Shown: positions 1 through 7,322 of the stretch, piece after piece | Layout: each line of letters begins with the position of its first letter | Position numbering within the stretch: the stretch's first letter is position 1 | DNA from: JANNWF01 sp052390415 | Lineage (GTDB): Bacteria; Pseudomonadota; Gammaproteobacteria; Xanthomonadales; Xanthomonadaceae | Direction of reading: 5' to 3' | Length of the DNA stretch: 20,321 bases | Assembly (NCBI GenBank): GCA_052390415.1 | Contig: JBQTGY010000153.1 | Location: 1-20,321 of the forward strand | Program-made: the position numbers and the translations under genes | The notes under the pieces: generated by a model | Databases searched by the model: none | What the model saw: only the letters and a program-made list of their open reading frames with translations | What the model was told of the DNA's origin: nothing

Positions 1-450
1 GTCGCCCAGTAATCTTTCATCCGTTCTTATCGCGCTCTTGGCAACTTCGGTGGCTACAGCCAGTTTTATACCTGGCTGTACAAGATCGCTGTGAATACCG
101 CCAAGAACTGGCTGGTCTCGCAGGGCCGGCGGCCGCCGACCGACGATATCGAGGCTGGCGACGCCGTGCAGTACGACGCCGGCAGTCGACTGCGCGATAC
201 CGATACCCCTGAGCGCGAATTGATGCGCCAGGAAGTGGAACAAACCGTGACTCGCACTGTCCAAGCCTTGCCCGATGAGCTGCGCATGGCGATTACGCTG
301 CGCGAAGTGGACGGTTTGAGTTACGAAGATATCGCCGAAACGATGGGATGCCCCATCGGCACCGTGAGATCGCGAATATTTCGCGCTCGCGAAGCCATCG
401 ACGAGCAGTTGCGCCCTTTGCTCGACAACAGTGGACTTAGCCATGAATGA
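1..450 (+). CDS. rpoE: RNA polymerase sigma-E factor (RpoE/AlgU), 3' part, with an in-frame stop near the window edge
   Basis: This is the C-terminal part of the extracytoplasmic-function sigma factor that directs RNA polymerase to envelope-stress promoters. The frame from base 1 reads through a region-2 sequence closely resembling E. coli RpoE, including FYTWLYKIAVNTAKNWL and QGRRPP. A linker follows, then region 4 (LPDELRMAITLRE, the helix-turn-helix around LSYEDIAETMGCPIGTVRS, and RIFRAREAID). The 5' end of the gene lies outside the window. Codon 10-12 is TAA where the family has Glu (QEAF), and the conserved FRGDS motif reads FGGYS. The only usable start after the stop is GTG at 91, which would delete most of region 2, so I treat this as a partial gene and not as a short one starting there. 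Its last 8 bases overlap rseA. Identity is certain; whether the gene is intact is not. Confidence 0.9.
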
Positions 451-1174
451 CGAACGCACATCGAATGAAATCAAGCAACAGCTTTCGGACTTGATGGATG
501 GCGAGCTGGATGCCCAGCGAACGCGGTTCCTGTTGCGTCGCTTAGCCGCTGAGAATCAGGCCGCTGAGAATCAGGCCGCTGAGGATCAGGCTGCTGGAGA
601 TCGATTGGCGGCGAGTTGGTCACGCTGGCATACGGCGCGAGCTTGTTTGCGGGGCGAGAGCGCTTTTCCGTTGCGGTCTGACTTTGCCAGTGCCATCAGT
701 CTTGCGCTTGCCAATGAGGTGATCGCGCGCCAGAGCGTCGGTGGCAATACGTTGCGCTGGGTGGGCGGGTTGGCCGTGGCGGCGTCAGTGGCAGTGGCCG
801 TCTTGCTGGCAGTTCCGCTCAACCAGGCACCCACGACACCGGCTGTGGCAATAGCGCCTCCATCAAGCTCGGCCCCGGCAAGTGTTGCAGCGACAACCGA
901 GCGGGCGACCTTGGTCGCCGCATCCACGCTGACGGAGCGCGATTTGCGCCCAAGTCTGGACCGTGTCACCCAGACGGTGGCGCGGACGGCGGATGGCCGA
1001 TCACAGTCGCCTGCGCTGCGCGTTGATCCCCAATTGGCCAGTTACCTGCTGCGTCACAACGCGGCGATTCGCGGCAATGGCGACGGCAGCTTTCTGCCGT
1101 TCGTGCAGGTCGCAGCGCCGGTGCGGCCTTGGAGCATGACCCCGGTCGCCGCCAATGAGGCATCGCCGCGCTGA
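443..1174 (+). CDS. rseA: Sigma-E anti-sigma factor RseA (MucA)
   Basis: RseA holds sigma-E inactive at the inner membrane until regulated proteolysis releases it. The N-terminal cytoplasmic domain shows the family signature (QQLSDLMDGELDAQRTRFLLRRL), then WSRWHTARACLRGE. One membrane segment follows (LRWVGGLAVAASVAVAVLLAV), then an Ala/Pro/Thr-rich periplasmic tail that would contact RseB. I chose ATG 443, giving 243 residues; GTG 431 in the same frame would add four residues inside rpoE. The gene overlaps rpoE by 8 bases and shares one base with rseB (TGATG), which suggests translational coupling. An unusual 15-base tandem repeat inserts AAENQ-type units between the signature helix and the WSRWH segment. 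Sequence conservation outside the anti-sigma helix is weak in this family, so the call rests on that motif, the topology and the gene order. Confidence 0.9.
   Translation: MNDERTSNEIKQQLSDLMDGELDAQRTRFLLRRLAAENQAAENQAAEDQAAGDRLAASWSRWHTARACLRGESAFPLRSDFASAISLALANEVIARQSVGGNTLRWVGGLAVAASVAVAVLLAVPLNQAPTTPAVAIAPPSSSAPASVAATTERATLVAASTLTERDLRPSLDRVTQTVARTADGRSQSPALRVDPQLASYLLRHNAAIRGNGDGSFLPFVQVAAPVRPWSMTPVAANEASPR
545..604 (+). repeat. 15-base in-frame tandem repeat inside rseA (about 4 units)
   Basis: Two identical 15-base units (545-559 and 560-574) encode AAENQ. A third (575-589) has one base change and encodes AAEDQ. A fourth, degenerate unit (590-604) encodes AAGDR. Because the unit is a multiple of three, copy-number change would lengthen or shorten the protein without a frameshift. 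Confidence 0.85.
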
Positions 1175-2163
1175 TGCAAGCTCGTTGGTTGATCCGCCTT
1201 GGTCTAAGCGCGATGCTGGTCCCGAGCTTGGCCCATGGCCAAGCAGCGGAACCCGTCGCCACCAACGCGCCTGGTGTCGCAGTGGATGCAGCTGCCTCGC
1301 CGGCCGCATGGTTGCGGCGAATGAACTTCGCGTTAGCGACCGCTGACTTCGATGGAACGCTGGTTTATCTGCGTGACGGTCAGCTTGACGCGCTGCGAAT
1401 CGAGCAACATCCGGGCAGCGCCGACGGTGTCCGCCTGACCAGCCTGAGTGGCGAAAATGTCGAAGTGGCGGGTGAAAGCGAAACCGTGCGCCTGACCGTC
1501 AGCGACGGGGTTTCACGTTGGCCGAGTGCGCCTGCTTCGCAAGTAGCCATGTTGCCCGTGCGCAAGCCGCCGGCGGCGCATTACGAGCTGGCGTTGGTGG
1601 GATCGGATCGGGTGGCTGGCAGACAGGCACAGGTGCTCGAAATTCGCCCGCGAGATGGGTTTCGTTATGGCTATCGGTTGTGGATCGATGCCAGCAGCGC
1701 GTTGTTGCTGAAGTCCTTGACCATTGGATCCGATGGCCGAGCCGTGGAGCAGGTCATGTTCACTGAGCTCAGCACCAGCTTCAGCACCGTTGCGCAAACC
1801 ACTGAAGTCACGGGTATCGACTCGGAGCAAGCGAGTCTTCCGACGTCCATGGCCGCCACGGGTGTGCATTGGCAAGTACTGGACGCGCCGGCAGGTTTCC
1901 TGCCAACGCTGGTCGTCGATGGTGAAAAGACCCATCTCCTGTTTTCCGACGGTGTGGCCCGCGTCTCGGTGTATATCGATCCGCTTTCGACGCAGCAGGC
2001 GACGATGTCGGGCTTGCTTAGCCGCGGCGCATTGAACTCCTTTGGCCGAGTGGCGCATGGCCGACAGATCATCGTCATGGGCGATGCGCCGGCGGCGACG
2101 GTGGAGCGGTTTGCCCAAGGCGTGGTGCCGCGTGAAGCTGATGGCAGATCCCCGTCTCCGTAA
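1174..2163 (+). CDS. rseB: Sigma-E regulatory protein RseB/MucB, periplasmic
   Basis: RseB binds the periplasmic tail of RseA and protects it from the initiating protease; it releases RseA on sensing off-pathway envelope lipids or lipoproteins (known for the family). The 329-residue product begins with a signal peptide (WLIRLGLSAMLVPSLAHG, likely cut before QAAEP). The N-terminal domain follows (AAWLRRMNFALATADFDGTLVYLRDGQ), which resembles lipoprotein-carrier folds of the LolA type. The smaller C-terminal domain includes GFLPTLVVDGEKTHLLFSDGVARVSVYID and ends near GRQIIVMGDAPAATVERFA. ATG 1174 shares a base with the rseA stop, and the stop shares a base with the rseC start (TAATG). Length and order match the mucB position in rpoE operons. 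Confidence 0.93.
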   Translation: MQARWLIRLGLSAMLVPSLAHGQAAEPVATNAPGVAVDAAASPAAWLRRMNFALATADFDGTLVYLRDGQLDALRIEQHPGSADGVRLTSLSGENVEVAGESETVRLTVSDGVSRWPSAPASQVAMLPVRKPPAAHYELALVGSDRVAGRQAQVLEIRPRDGFRYGYRLWIDASSALLLKSLTIGSDGRAVEQVMFTELSTSFSTVAQTTEVTGIDSEQASLPTSMAATGVHWQVLDAPAGFLPTLVVDGEKTHLLFSDGVARVSVYIDPLSTQQATMSGLLSRGALNSFGRVAHGRQIIVMGDAPAATVERFAQGVVPREADGRSPSP

Positions 2164-2585
2164 TGCTTGAACGTCGCTGTCGTGTAGTTCAGATCGGCCA
2201 GGGCCACGCACTTCTGCGCGCCGAACCCGGCAGCTGCAGTGGATGTGTCGGTTGCAGCGGACGCTGCGGTCTGCTGCCCGGCAGCAACCTGGAAATCAGT
2301 GTCGGTTTGGCCGACATCGATGGCGAGTTGCGTGAGGACGGATGGGCCCGTCTCAGCCTGCACGAATCGACGCTTCGCAACGAGGCGCTGCATGGCTACG
2401 GTTTGCCGCTGGCCGGGATGTTGGCGGGCGCTGTGCTCGGGTACTTCATTGCATTGCCACTGGGATTGCCGACGGATGTGGCGACGGCCGTTGCCGCCTT
2501 CGCAGGAACTTTGCTCAGCCTGAGCCGGTCGAAGCGCGGTGCCACAGGGGTCGTGCGGGTGCGGCCGGAGTCTGCGAGCAGCTGA
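2163..2585 (+). CDS. rseC: RseC/MucC family membrane protein
   Basis: This is a 140-residue protein of the SoxR-reducing RseC/MucC family. The cytoplasmic N-terminal part carries a compact four-cysteine cluster (CSGCVGCSGRC, about residues 23-33), which could bind an Fe-S cluster or act in redox chemistry. Two adjacent membrane segments follow (LPLAGMLAGAVLGYFIALPLG and VATAVAAFAGTLLSL), then a short basic tail. Family members in E. coli are linked to reduction of SoxR, and MucC in Pseudomonas modulates AlgU activity; the role here is inferred only from family and operon. The start overlaps the rseB stop by one base, so translation is probably coupled. Confidence 0.88.
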   Translation: MLERRCRVVQIGQGHALLRAEPGSCSGCVGCSGRCGLLPGSNLEISVGLADIDGELREDGWARLSLHESTLRNEALHGYGLPLAGMLAGAVLGYFIALPLGLPTDVATAVAAFAGTLLSLSRSKRGATGVVRVRPESASS

Positions 2586-2635
2586 TTCGGTCGCGCCACG
2601 GCGAGGACCTTGCTTTCGCGTCGCCGCCCCCCATT

Positions 2636-2663
2636 GGAACTCTTGAAAGCGTTTTTCCTTGAA
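2636..2663 (+). promoter_or_regulatory. Candidate sigma-E-type promoter for mucD
   Basis: GGAACTC at 2636-2642 matches six of seven bases of the sigma-E -35 consensus GGAACTT. Sixteen bases later TTGAA (2659-2663) partly resembles the -10 box (TCTGA/TCAAA type). Initiation would fall near 2670, just ahead of the mucD ribosome-binding site. The -10 match is weak, so this is a suggestion. Autoregulated degP/mucD promoters are common in this regulon. Confidence 0.3.
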
Positions 2664-2676
2664 CCTTTGCCTGCGC

Positions 2677-2681
2677 GAGGA
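2677..2681 (+). promoter_or_regulatory. Ribosome-binding site that sets the mucD start
   Basis: GAGGA lies seven bases before GTG 2689. It favours this start over the upstream in-frame TTG 2659, which has no such site and would put a non-signal-like extension ahead of the signal peptide. Confidence 0.7.
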
Positions 2682-2688
2682 TTTCATC

Positions 2689-4101
2689 GTGAAGATGACA
2701 CTGTCTCACCGGTTTTTGTTTCTGCTTGCCATGGTAGTGAGTGCGCAAGCGAATGCAGTACTCCCTGATTTCACCCAGCTGGTCGACGACGTCAGTCCGG
2801 CGGTGGTGAATATTTCCGCCACCAAATCGGCGCAGTCAGCGCTGCAGGACGGTAGCGGCATTGATCCCGATGATATGCCCGAGCTGTTCCGCCGCTACTT
2901 TGGCCAGCCCGGAATGCCACAGATGCCGCGCGACAGCACGTCGATGGGCACTGGCTTCATCATCAGTGCGGATGGCTACGTGCTGACCAATCATCACGTG
3001 GTCGACGGCGCGGACGAAGTATTCGTCCGATTGTCGGACCGGCGCGAACTGGTGGCGACCGTGATTGGCAGCGATGAAAGCAGTGATGTCGCCCTGCTCA
3101 AGATCAAGGCCACGAATCTGACAGCCTTGCAGCTGGGTGAGACAAAAACACTCAAGCGTGGTCAGTGGGTGGTGGCGATCGGCTCGCCATTTGGATTTGA
3201 GCAGTCGGTCACTGCCGGCATCGTGAGTGCGGTCGGACGCACCTCGCAAATGACCGGCCAACAATACGTGCCCTTCATTCAGACCGACGTTGCCATCAAC
3301 CGCGGCAACTCGGGCGGGCCTCTGCTGAATACGGATGGCCGGGTCGTTGGCATCAATTCGCAGATCTTCTCCAACACCGGCGGTTTCATGGGTGTCAGCT
3401 TTGCGATTCCCATCGAAGTCGCCATGAACGCCGTGGATCAACTCAAGGCGAAGGGCTTCGTGGCTCGCGGACTGCTGGGTGTGAACATTCAGGAAGTCAG
3501 TCGTGATGATGCACAGGCGTTGGGTCTTTCGCGACCGGGAGGCGCACTGGTGACCGGGTTCTCGGAAGATTCGGCCGGTCAGAAAGCGGGTCTGAAGCGC
3601 GGCGACGTCATCCTCGCTTTCGATGGCACGGAAATCGCCCGTTCCGGAGAGTTGCCTCCCTTGGTCGGTGCGACGGCTCCTGGCACTCGCGTGACGGTCA
3701 AAGTGTTTCGCGATGGTGCTGAGCTTGACGTTCCCGTCACCATCGGCGAGTTGGAGCGAGCGCCCTCGCTTGCTTCAACCAAACGCGCCGATTCCGCAGA
3801 AGTCGCAGGCAACCCGCTGGGACTGGTCGCTGAAAATCTCACCGATGAGCAGCGAGAGGCGTTGGAACTTCCCGCCGACGAAGGTGTGGTCATAACGCGA
3901 ATCCTGGGTAGTGCCGGACAACGTGCCGGCTTGCGCGCTGGCGACGTAGTGCTGATGGCGGCGCGGAAACCAGTGGGTTCGGTGGAGGTTTTCAATTCGG
4001 CATTGAAGGACGTCAAGCCGGGCCAGCCGGTGATGTTGCTGGTGCGACGCGGCGAGGTCAGTCAGTTCGTCACCGTGACGGCGCCGGAGAAAGTCGGCTA
4101 A
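2689..4101 (+). CDS. mucD: Periplasmic serine endoprotease DegP/MucD (Do family)
   Basis: This trypsin-like HtrA protease and chaperone degrades misfolded periplasmic proteins and dampens sigma-E signalling. From GTG 2689 the product has 470 residues. A signal peptide (HRFLFLLAMVVSAQANA, cut before VLPDF) comes first. The protease domain carries the catalytic triad His103 (TNHHVV), Asp133 (SSDVALL) and Ser208 (GNSGGP). Two PDZ domains follow: the first begins around ARGLLGVNIQ with GFSEDSAGQKAGLKRGDVI, the second around LGLVAENL with AGQRAGLRAGDVV. The short Q-linker region is typical of DegQ/MucD rather than long-loop E. coli DegP. It closes the rpoE-rse cluster, and a strong terminator hairpin lies 57 bases after the stop. 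Confidence 0.95.
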   Translation: MKMTLSHRFLFLLAMVVSAQANAVLPDFTQLVDDVSPAVVNISATKSAQSALQDGSGIDPDDMPELFRRYFGQPGMPQMPRDSTSMGTGFIISADGYVLTNHHVVDGADEVFVRLSDRRELVATVIGSDESSDVALLKIKATNLTALQLGETKTLKRGQWVVAIGSPFGFEQSVTAGIVSAVGRTSQMTGQQYVPFIQTDVAINRGNSGGPLLNTDGRVVGINSQIFSNTGGFMGVSFAIPIEVAMNAVDQLKAKGFVARGLLGVNIQEVSRDDAQALGLSRPGGALVTGFSEDSAGQKAGLKRGDVILAFDGTEIARSGELPPLVGATAPGTRVTVKVFRDGAELDVPVTIGELERAPSLASTKRADSAEVAGNPLGLVAENLTDEQREALELPADEGVVITRILGSAGQRAGLRAGDVVLMAARKPVGSVEVFNSALKDVKPGQPVMLLVRRGEVSQFVTVTAPEKVG

Positions 4102-4134
4102 CTAACTTACACAGCCCTTTGCACGTCTTTGCTA

Positions 4135-4143
4135 TGGGATAAT
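4135..4143 (+). promoter_or_regulatory. Candidate extended -10 promoter for lepA
   Basis: TGGGATAAT matches the extended -10 form TGnTATAAT at all but one defined position. No -35 box at standard spacing was found: TTGCAC at 4119-4124 is only 13 bases away. Initiation would be near 4150, upstream of the terminator-like hairpin, so a lepA transcript from here would carry that hairpin in its leader. Confidence 0.35.
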
Positions 4144-4158
4144 TCGGGGTTGTCTTGC

Positions 4159-4189
4159 CGGGAGTCGCGAGTCGCGACTCCCGTTTTTT
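4159..4189 (+). terminator. Rho-independent terminator after mucD, in the lepA leader
   Basis: A perfect 12-base inverted repeat (4159-4170 with 4172-4183; one central base, so in practice a 10-11 bp stem with a small loop) is followed at once by six T residues (4184-4189). The arms contain overlapping copies of AGTCGCG. It is oriented to stop + strand transcription from the rpoE-mucD operon before lepA. Confidence 0.85.
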
Positions 4190-4214
4190 GTGCGCCTTGG
4201 TCCTATCCCACTTC

Positions 4215-6008
4215 ATGCAACTGATTCGCAACTTCTCCATCATCGCCCACGTTGACCACGGCAAGTCGACTTTGGCTGATCGCATCATCCAACTCTGTGG
4301 CGGCTTGGCTGAGCGCGAGATGGAAGCGCAAGTTCTTGATTCCAATCCTATAGAGCGCGAGCGCGGAATCACCATCAAGGCGCAGTCGGTGTCATTGCCG
4401 TATGTGGCCGATGACGGTTTGACCTACCAGCTCAACTTCATCGACACTCCCGGACACGTCGATTTCAGCTATGAGGTGAGCCGTTCGCTGGCCGCATGCG
4501 AAGGCGCACTGCTTGTGGTGGACGCCGCACAAGGCGTTGAAGCGCAATCGGTTGCGAACTGCTACACCGCGGTCGAAATGGGGTTGGAAGTAGTACCGGT
4601 GCTGAACAAGATCGACTTGCCGACCGCCGATTGCGAGAAGGTCAAGAAAGAGATTGAGGCGGTAATCGGCATCGACGCCGAAGACGCCATCGAAGTCAGC
4701 GCAAAAACTGGCTTGAACGTGCGCGCGGTGCTCGAAGCCATCGTGGCGCGTATTCCTCCGCCGACGCCGCGCGGCAGCGACCAGCTGCAGGCGCTGATCA
4801 TCGATTCGTGGTTTGACAATTATTTGGGTGTGGTCTCGCTGGTGCGGGTGATGCAAGGCGAGCTCAAGGCCGGCGACAAGGCCAAGGTGATGACCACGGG
4901 CCGCGTGCATCAAATCGACCAGGTCGGTGTGTTCACGCCCAAGCGCAAGGTCACTGGGCGCTTGGGTGCGGGCGAAGTGGGCTGGGTGACGGCGTCGATC
5001 AAGGATGTGCATGGTGCGCCGGTCGGCGATACGCTCACCTTGGCCAACAACCCGGCGCTGGAGCCGTTGCCCGGCTTCCAGGAAATGCAGCCGCGCGTGT
5101 TTGCCGGCTTGTTTCCGGTCGATTCCGACGACTATCCCAATCTTCGCGAAGCGCTGGAAAAACTGAAGCTCAACGATGCGGCATTGCGCTTTGAGCCGGA
5201 ATCCTCAGAAGCCATGGGCTTCGGCTTTCGTTGCGGGTTCCTCGGCATGTTGCACATGGAAATCGTCCAGGAACGGCTGGAGCGCGAGTACGACCTCGAT
5301 CTGGTCACCACCGCGCCCACCGTCATCTACGAAATTCTCACTACCGAAAACGAGATCATCGCGCTGGACAACCCGGCCAAGCTGCCACCCAGCCCCAAGG
5401 TGCAGGAAATTCGCGAGCCCATCATCCTCGCCAACATCCTCACGCCACCCGATTACGTCGGCAACATCATCAAGCTCTGCGAAGACAAGCGCGGCTCGCA
5501 GACCGGCATTCAGTATCTGGGCAGTCAGGTGCAGATTTCCTATGAGTTGCCGATGGCCGAGGTTGTGCTGGATTTCTTCGACAAGCTGAAATCGGTGAGC
5601 CGCGGCTATGCGTCGCTCGATTACCACTTCGTGCGTTTTGAGGCGGGCCCGTTTGTGCGGCTTGATCTGTTGATCAACGGCGATCGCGTCGATGCGCTGT
5701 CGACCATCATCCACCGCGCGGCGGCTGATCGTCGCGGCCGCGATGTCTGCGAAAAGATGCGCGAACTGATCCCGCGGCAGATGTTCGACGTGGCGATTCA
5801 GTCGGCAGTCGGCGCGCAGATCATCTCGCGCTCCACGGTCAAGGCAATGCGCAAGAACGTACTTGCCAAGTGTTACGGCGGGGACGTGTCGCGCAAGCGC
5901 AAGTTGCTCGAGAAGCAAAAAGCGGGCAAGAAGCGCATGAAGCAGGTCGGCCGGGTCGAGATTCCGCAGGAGGCATTTCTGGCGGTGTTACAGGTCGACT
6001 CGAAGTGA
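4215..6008 (+). CDS. lepA: Elongation factor 4 (LepA), ribosome-associated GTPase
   Basis: LepA is a translational GTPase that acts on the ribosome in translation initiation, 30S biogenesis and stress response. The 597-residue product aligns throughout with E. coli LepA as I recall it. G1 is AHVDHGKS (residues 11-18), followed by the switch segment ERERGITIKAQSV, G3 DTPGH (77-81) and G4 NKID (131-134). Domain II includes ALIIDSWFDNYLGVVSL. The family-specific C-terminal domain includes STVKAMRKNVLAKCYGGDVSRK and ends with KKRMKQVGRVEIPQEAFLAVL. ATG 4215 gives the canonical N-terminus (MQLIRNFSIIAH). An in-frame TTG at 4155 would place the terminator hairpin inside the gene and is rejected. 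The ribosome-binding site is weak. It precedes lepB by 91 bases, the classical lepA-lepB order. Confidence 0.97.
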   Translation: MQLIRNFSIIAHVDHGKSTLADRIIQLCGGLAEREMEAQVLDSNPIERERGITIKAQSVSLPYVADDGLTYQLNFIDTPGHVDFSYEVSRSLAACEGALLVVDAAQGVEAQSVANCYTAVEMGLEVVPVLNKIDLPTADCEKVKKEIEAVIGIDAEDAIEVSAKTGLNVRAVLEAIVARIPPPTPRGSDQLQALIIDSWFDNYLGVVSLVRVMQGELKAGDKAKVMTTGRVHQIDQVGVFTPKRKVTGRLGAGEVGWVTASIKDVHGAPVGDTLTLANNPALEPLPGFQEMQPRVFAGLFPVDSDDYPNLREALEKLKLNDAALRFEPESSEAMGFGFRCGFLGMLHMEIVQERLEREYDLDLVTTAPTVIYEILTTENEIIALDNPAKLPPSPKVQEIREPIILANILTPPDYVGNIIKLCEDKRGSQTGIQYLGSQVQISYELPMAEVVLDFFDKLKSVSRGYASLDYHFVRFEAGPFVRLDLLINGDRVDALSTIIHRAAADRRGRDVCEKMRELIPRQMFDVAIQSAVGAQIISRSTVKAMRKNVLAKCYGGDVSRKRKLLEKQKAGKKRMKQVGRVEIPQEAFLAVLQVDSK

Positions 6009-6099
6009 GACCCGCGATTGCACTGCCAGACGCGCGTCGCGTGTTCGGCTCGTTTCCCCCGTTTGAACCAAATAACCACCTGGATGCAGGACTGTTGGC

Positions 6100-6906
6100 A
6101 TGAGCGTCGATTTTGCAGCCTTACTCGTTGGCCTTTCCGCATTGACCGGTGGCATCTGGTTGATCGACTCACTGCTATTTGCCAAAGCGCGCGCCGCAAA
6201 GGCTGCCACCGCATCTACGGTGGTGGTCGACGACACGCGTAGCGAGCCTTTGATCGTCGAGTACGCAAAGTCTTTTTTTCCGGTGATCTTCATTGTCCTG
6301 ATCATTCGTTCATTTCTTGCCGAGCCGTTTCGCATTCCTTCCAGCTCGATGATGCCGACCTTGCTGACGGGTGATTTCATCCTCGTCAACAAGTTCACTT
6401 ATGGGCTCAAGCTGCCGGTGCTCGATTACAAATTCATCGAGATTGGCGAACCCAAGCGCGGCGATGTTGTGGTCTTCCGTTTCCCTAAAGATCCATCACA
6501 GGACTACATCAAACGCGTCGTCGGCTTGCCCGGTGATGTCGTGACTTATCGGGACAAGCGTCTGCATGTCAACGGTGTTGAAGTGGTGGCTACTTCATTG
6601 GGTCGCTATCTCGGCGTCGGTGCTGGCCGCGAGATGACCGGCGCCGAGCTGAAAACCGAGCAACTGGGCGAGATCGAACATCAGCTGCTGATCCGCCCAA
6701 ACGCGTTCTTCGGCGGGGCCGGCGAAGGCGAATGGACGGTGCCTGCCGGTCATTACTTCGCAATGGGCGACAATCGTGACAACAGTGAAGACAGCCGTTT
6801 CTGGGGCTTCGTCCCGGAACGCAACCTGGTCGGCCGCGCGTTCCTGATCTGGATGAATTGGGATGATGGCATAGATTTCGGCCGGCTCGGAACCGTCATA
6901 CACTAG
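6100..6906 (+). CDS. lepB: Signal peptidase I (LepB)
   Basis: LepB removes signal peptides from exported proteins at the outer face of the inner membrane through a Ser/Lys dyad. The 268-residue product has two N-terminal membrane segments (about residues 5-25 and 57-75). Next come the nucleophile motif RIPSSSMMPTLL (Ser83), the conserved GDFILVNKFTYG, the general-base motif DYIKRVVGLPGD (Lys138), and GHYFAMGDNRDNSEDSRFWGFV. The basic segment between the membrane spans matches the usual topology. AGGA at 6088-6091, eight bases before ATG 6100, supports this start. It would process the secreted products of this window, including MucD and RseB. Confidence 0.97.
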   Translation: MSVDFAALLVGLSALTGGIWLIDSLLFAKARAAKAATASTVVVDDTRSEPLIVEYAKSFFPVIFIVLIIRSFLAEPFRIPSSSMMPTLLTGDFILVNKFTYGLKLPVLDYKFIEIGEPKRGDVVVFRFPKDPSQDYIKRVVGLPGDVVTYRDKRLHVNGVEVVATSLGRYLGVGAGREMTGAELKTEQLGEIEHQLLIRPNAFFGGAGEGEWTVPAGHYFAMGDNRDNSEDSRFWGFVPERNLVGRAFLIWMNWDDGIDFGRLGTVIH

Positions 6907-6953
6907 TTCTGGACGCGCGCGCCGCGCGAGCACTGGCAAAGAGGGGATTTCAT

Positions 6954-7322
6954 ATGCGTAGCAGGCACAGTCAACGTGGCATCACATTGACGGGATTCAT
7001 GATGGTGCTGTCGGTGTTGGGTTTTTTCGTTTTTGTCGGGTTGAGGCTTTTTCCGGCCTACAGCGAGTTCAACAGTGTCAAGAGCGACATGGAAGGACTG
7101 AAGTCCCAGCCGAATTCGGCGTCACTATCGCCGAACAAGGTGCTCGATTTTCTGTACCGTCGGTTTGACATTTCTTACGTCACCTCGGTCAAACCCGAGC
7201 ACATCTTTTTCGACAAGAAGAACGGCTACAACGTCACCATCCGCTATGAGTACCGCAAGCCTTTGATGGGCAATCTCGATTACGTGGCCAAATTTGAGCA
7301 CACCGTCAATCTTGCGAAATAG
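6954..7322 (+). CDS. DUF4845 family small membrane protein
   Basis: This 122-residue protein is of the DUF4845 family, often found between lepB and rnc in beta- and gammaproteobacteria; its function is not established. One membrane segment near the N-terminus (GFMMVLSVLGFFVFVGLRLFP) is preceded by a short basic stretch and RGITLTGF, so the bulk of the protein (Tyr/Lys-rich, with VKPEHIFFDKKNGYNVTIRYEYRKPLMGNLDYVAKF) should be outside the cytoplasm. The N-terminus resembles type IV prepilins but lacks the Glu at +5. A strong ribosome-binding site (GAGGGG, 6941-6946) lies seven bases before ATG 6954. Its 3' end overlaps the most likely rnc start, suggesting coupled expression with rnc. Confidence 0.85.
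   Translation: MRSRHSQRGITLTGFMMVLSVLGFFVFVGLRLFPAYSEFNSVKSDMEGLKSQPNSASLSPNKVLDFLYRRFDISYVTSVKPEHIFFDKKNGYNVTIRYEYRKPLMGNLDYVAKFEHTVNLAK

Noticed and set aside
91..450. A complete short gene starting at GTG 91
   Set aside because: It would delete most of sigma region 2, and the upstream frame continues to encode RpoE-like sequence to base 1. It is a partial gene with a stop near the edge.
2643..2671. Sigma-70 promoter (TTGAAA) upstream of mucD
   Set aside because: No acceptable -10 box at 16-18 base spacing.
1671..2687. Long minus-strand open frame (338 codons) opposite rseB and rseC
   Set aside because: No recognisable domain, Arg/Gln/Ala-rich composition typical of a shadow frame, and it spans two well-supported + strand genes.
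4155..4214. TTG 4155 as the lepA start
   Set aside because: It would place the terminator hairpin within the coding sequence and add 20 residues absent from the family; ATG 4215 gives the canonical N-terminus.
5205..5918. Minus-strand open frame of 237 codons inside lepA
   Set aside because: Entirely within the highly conserved lepA gene, with no domain of its own.
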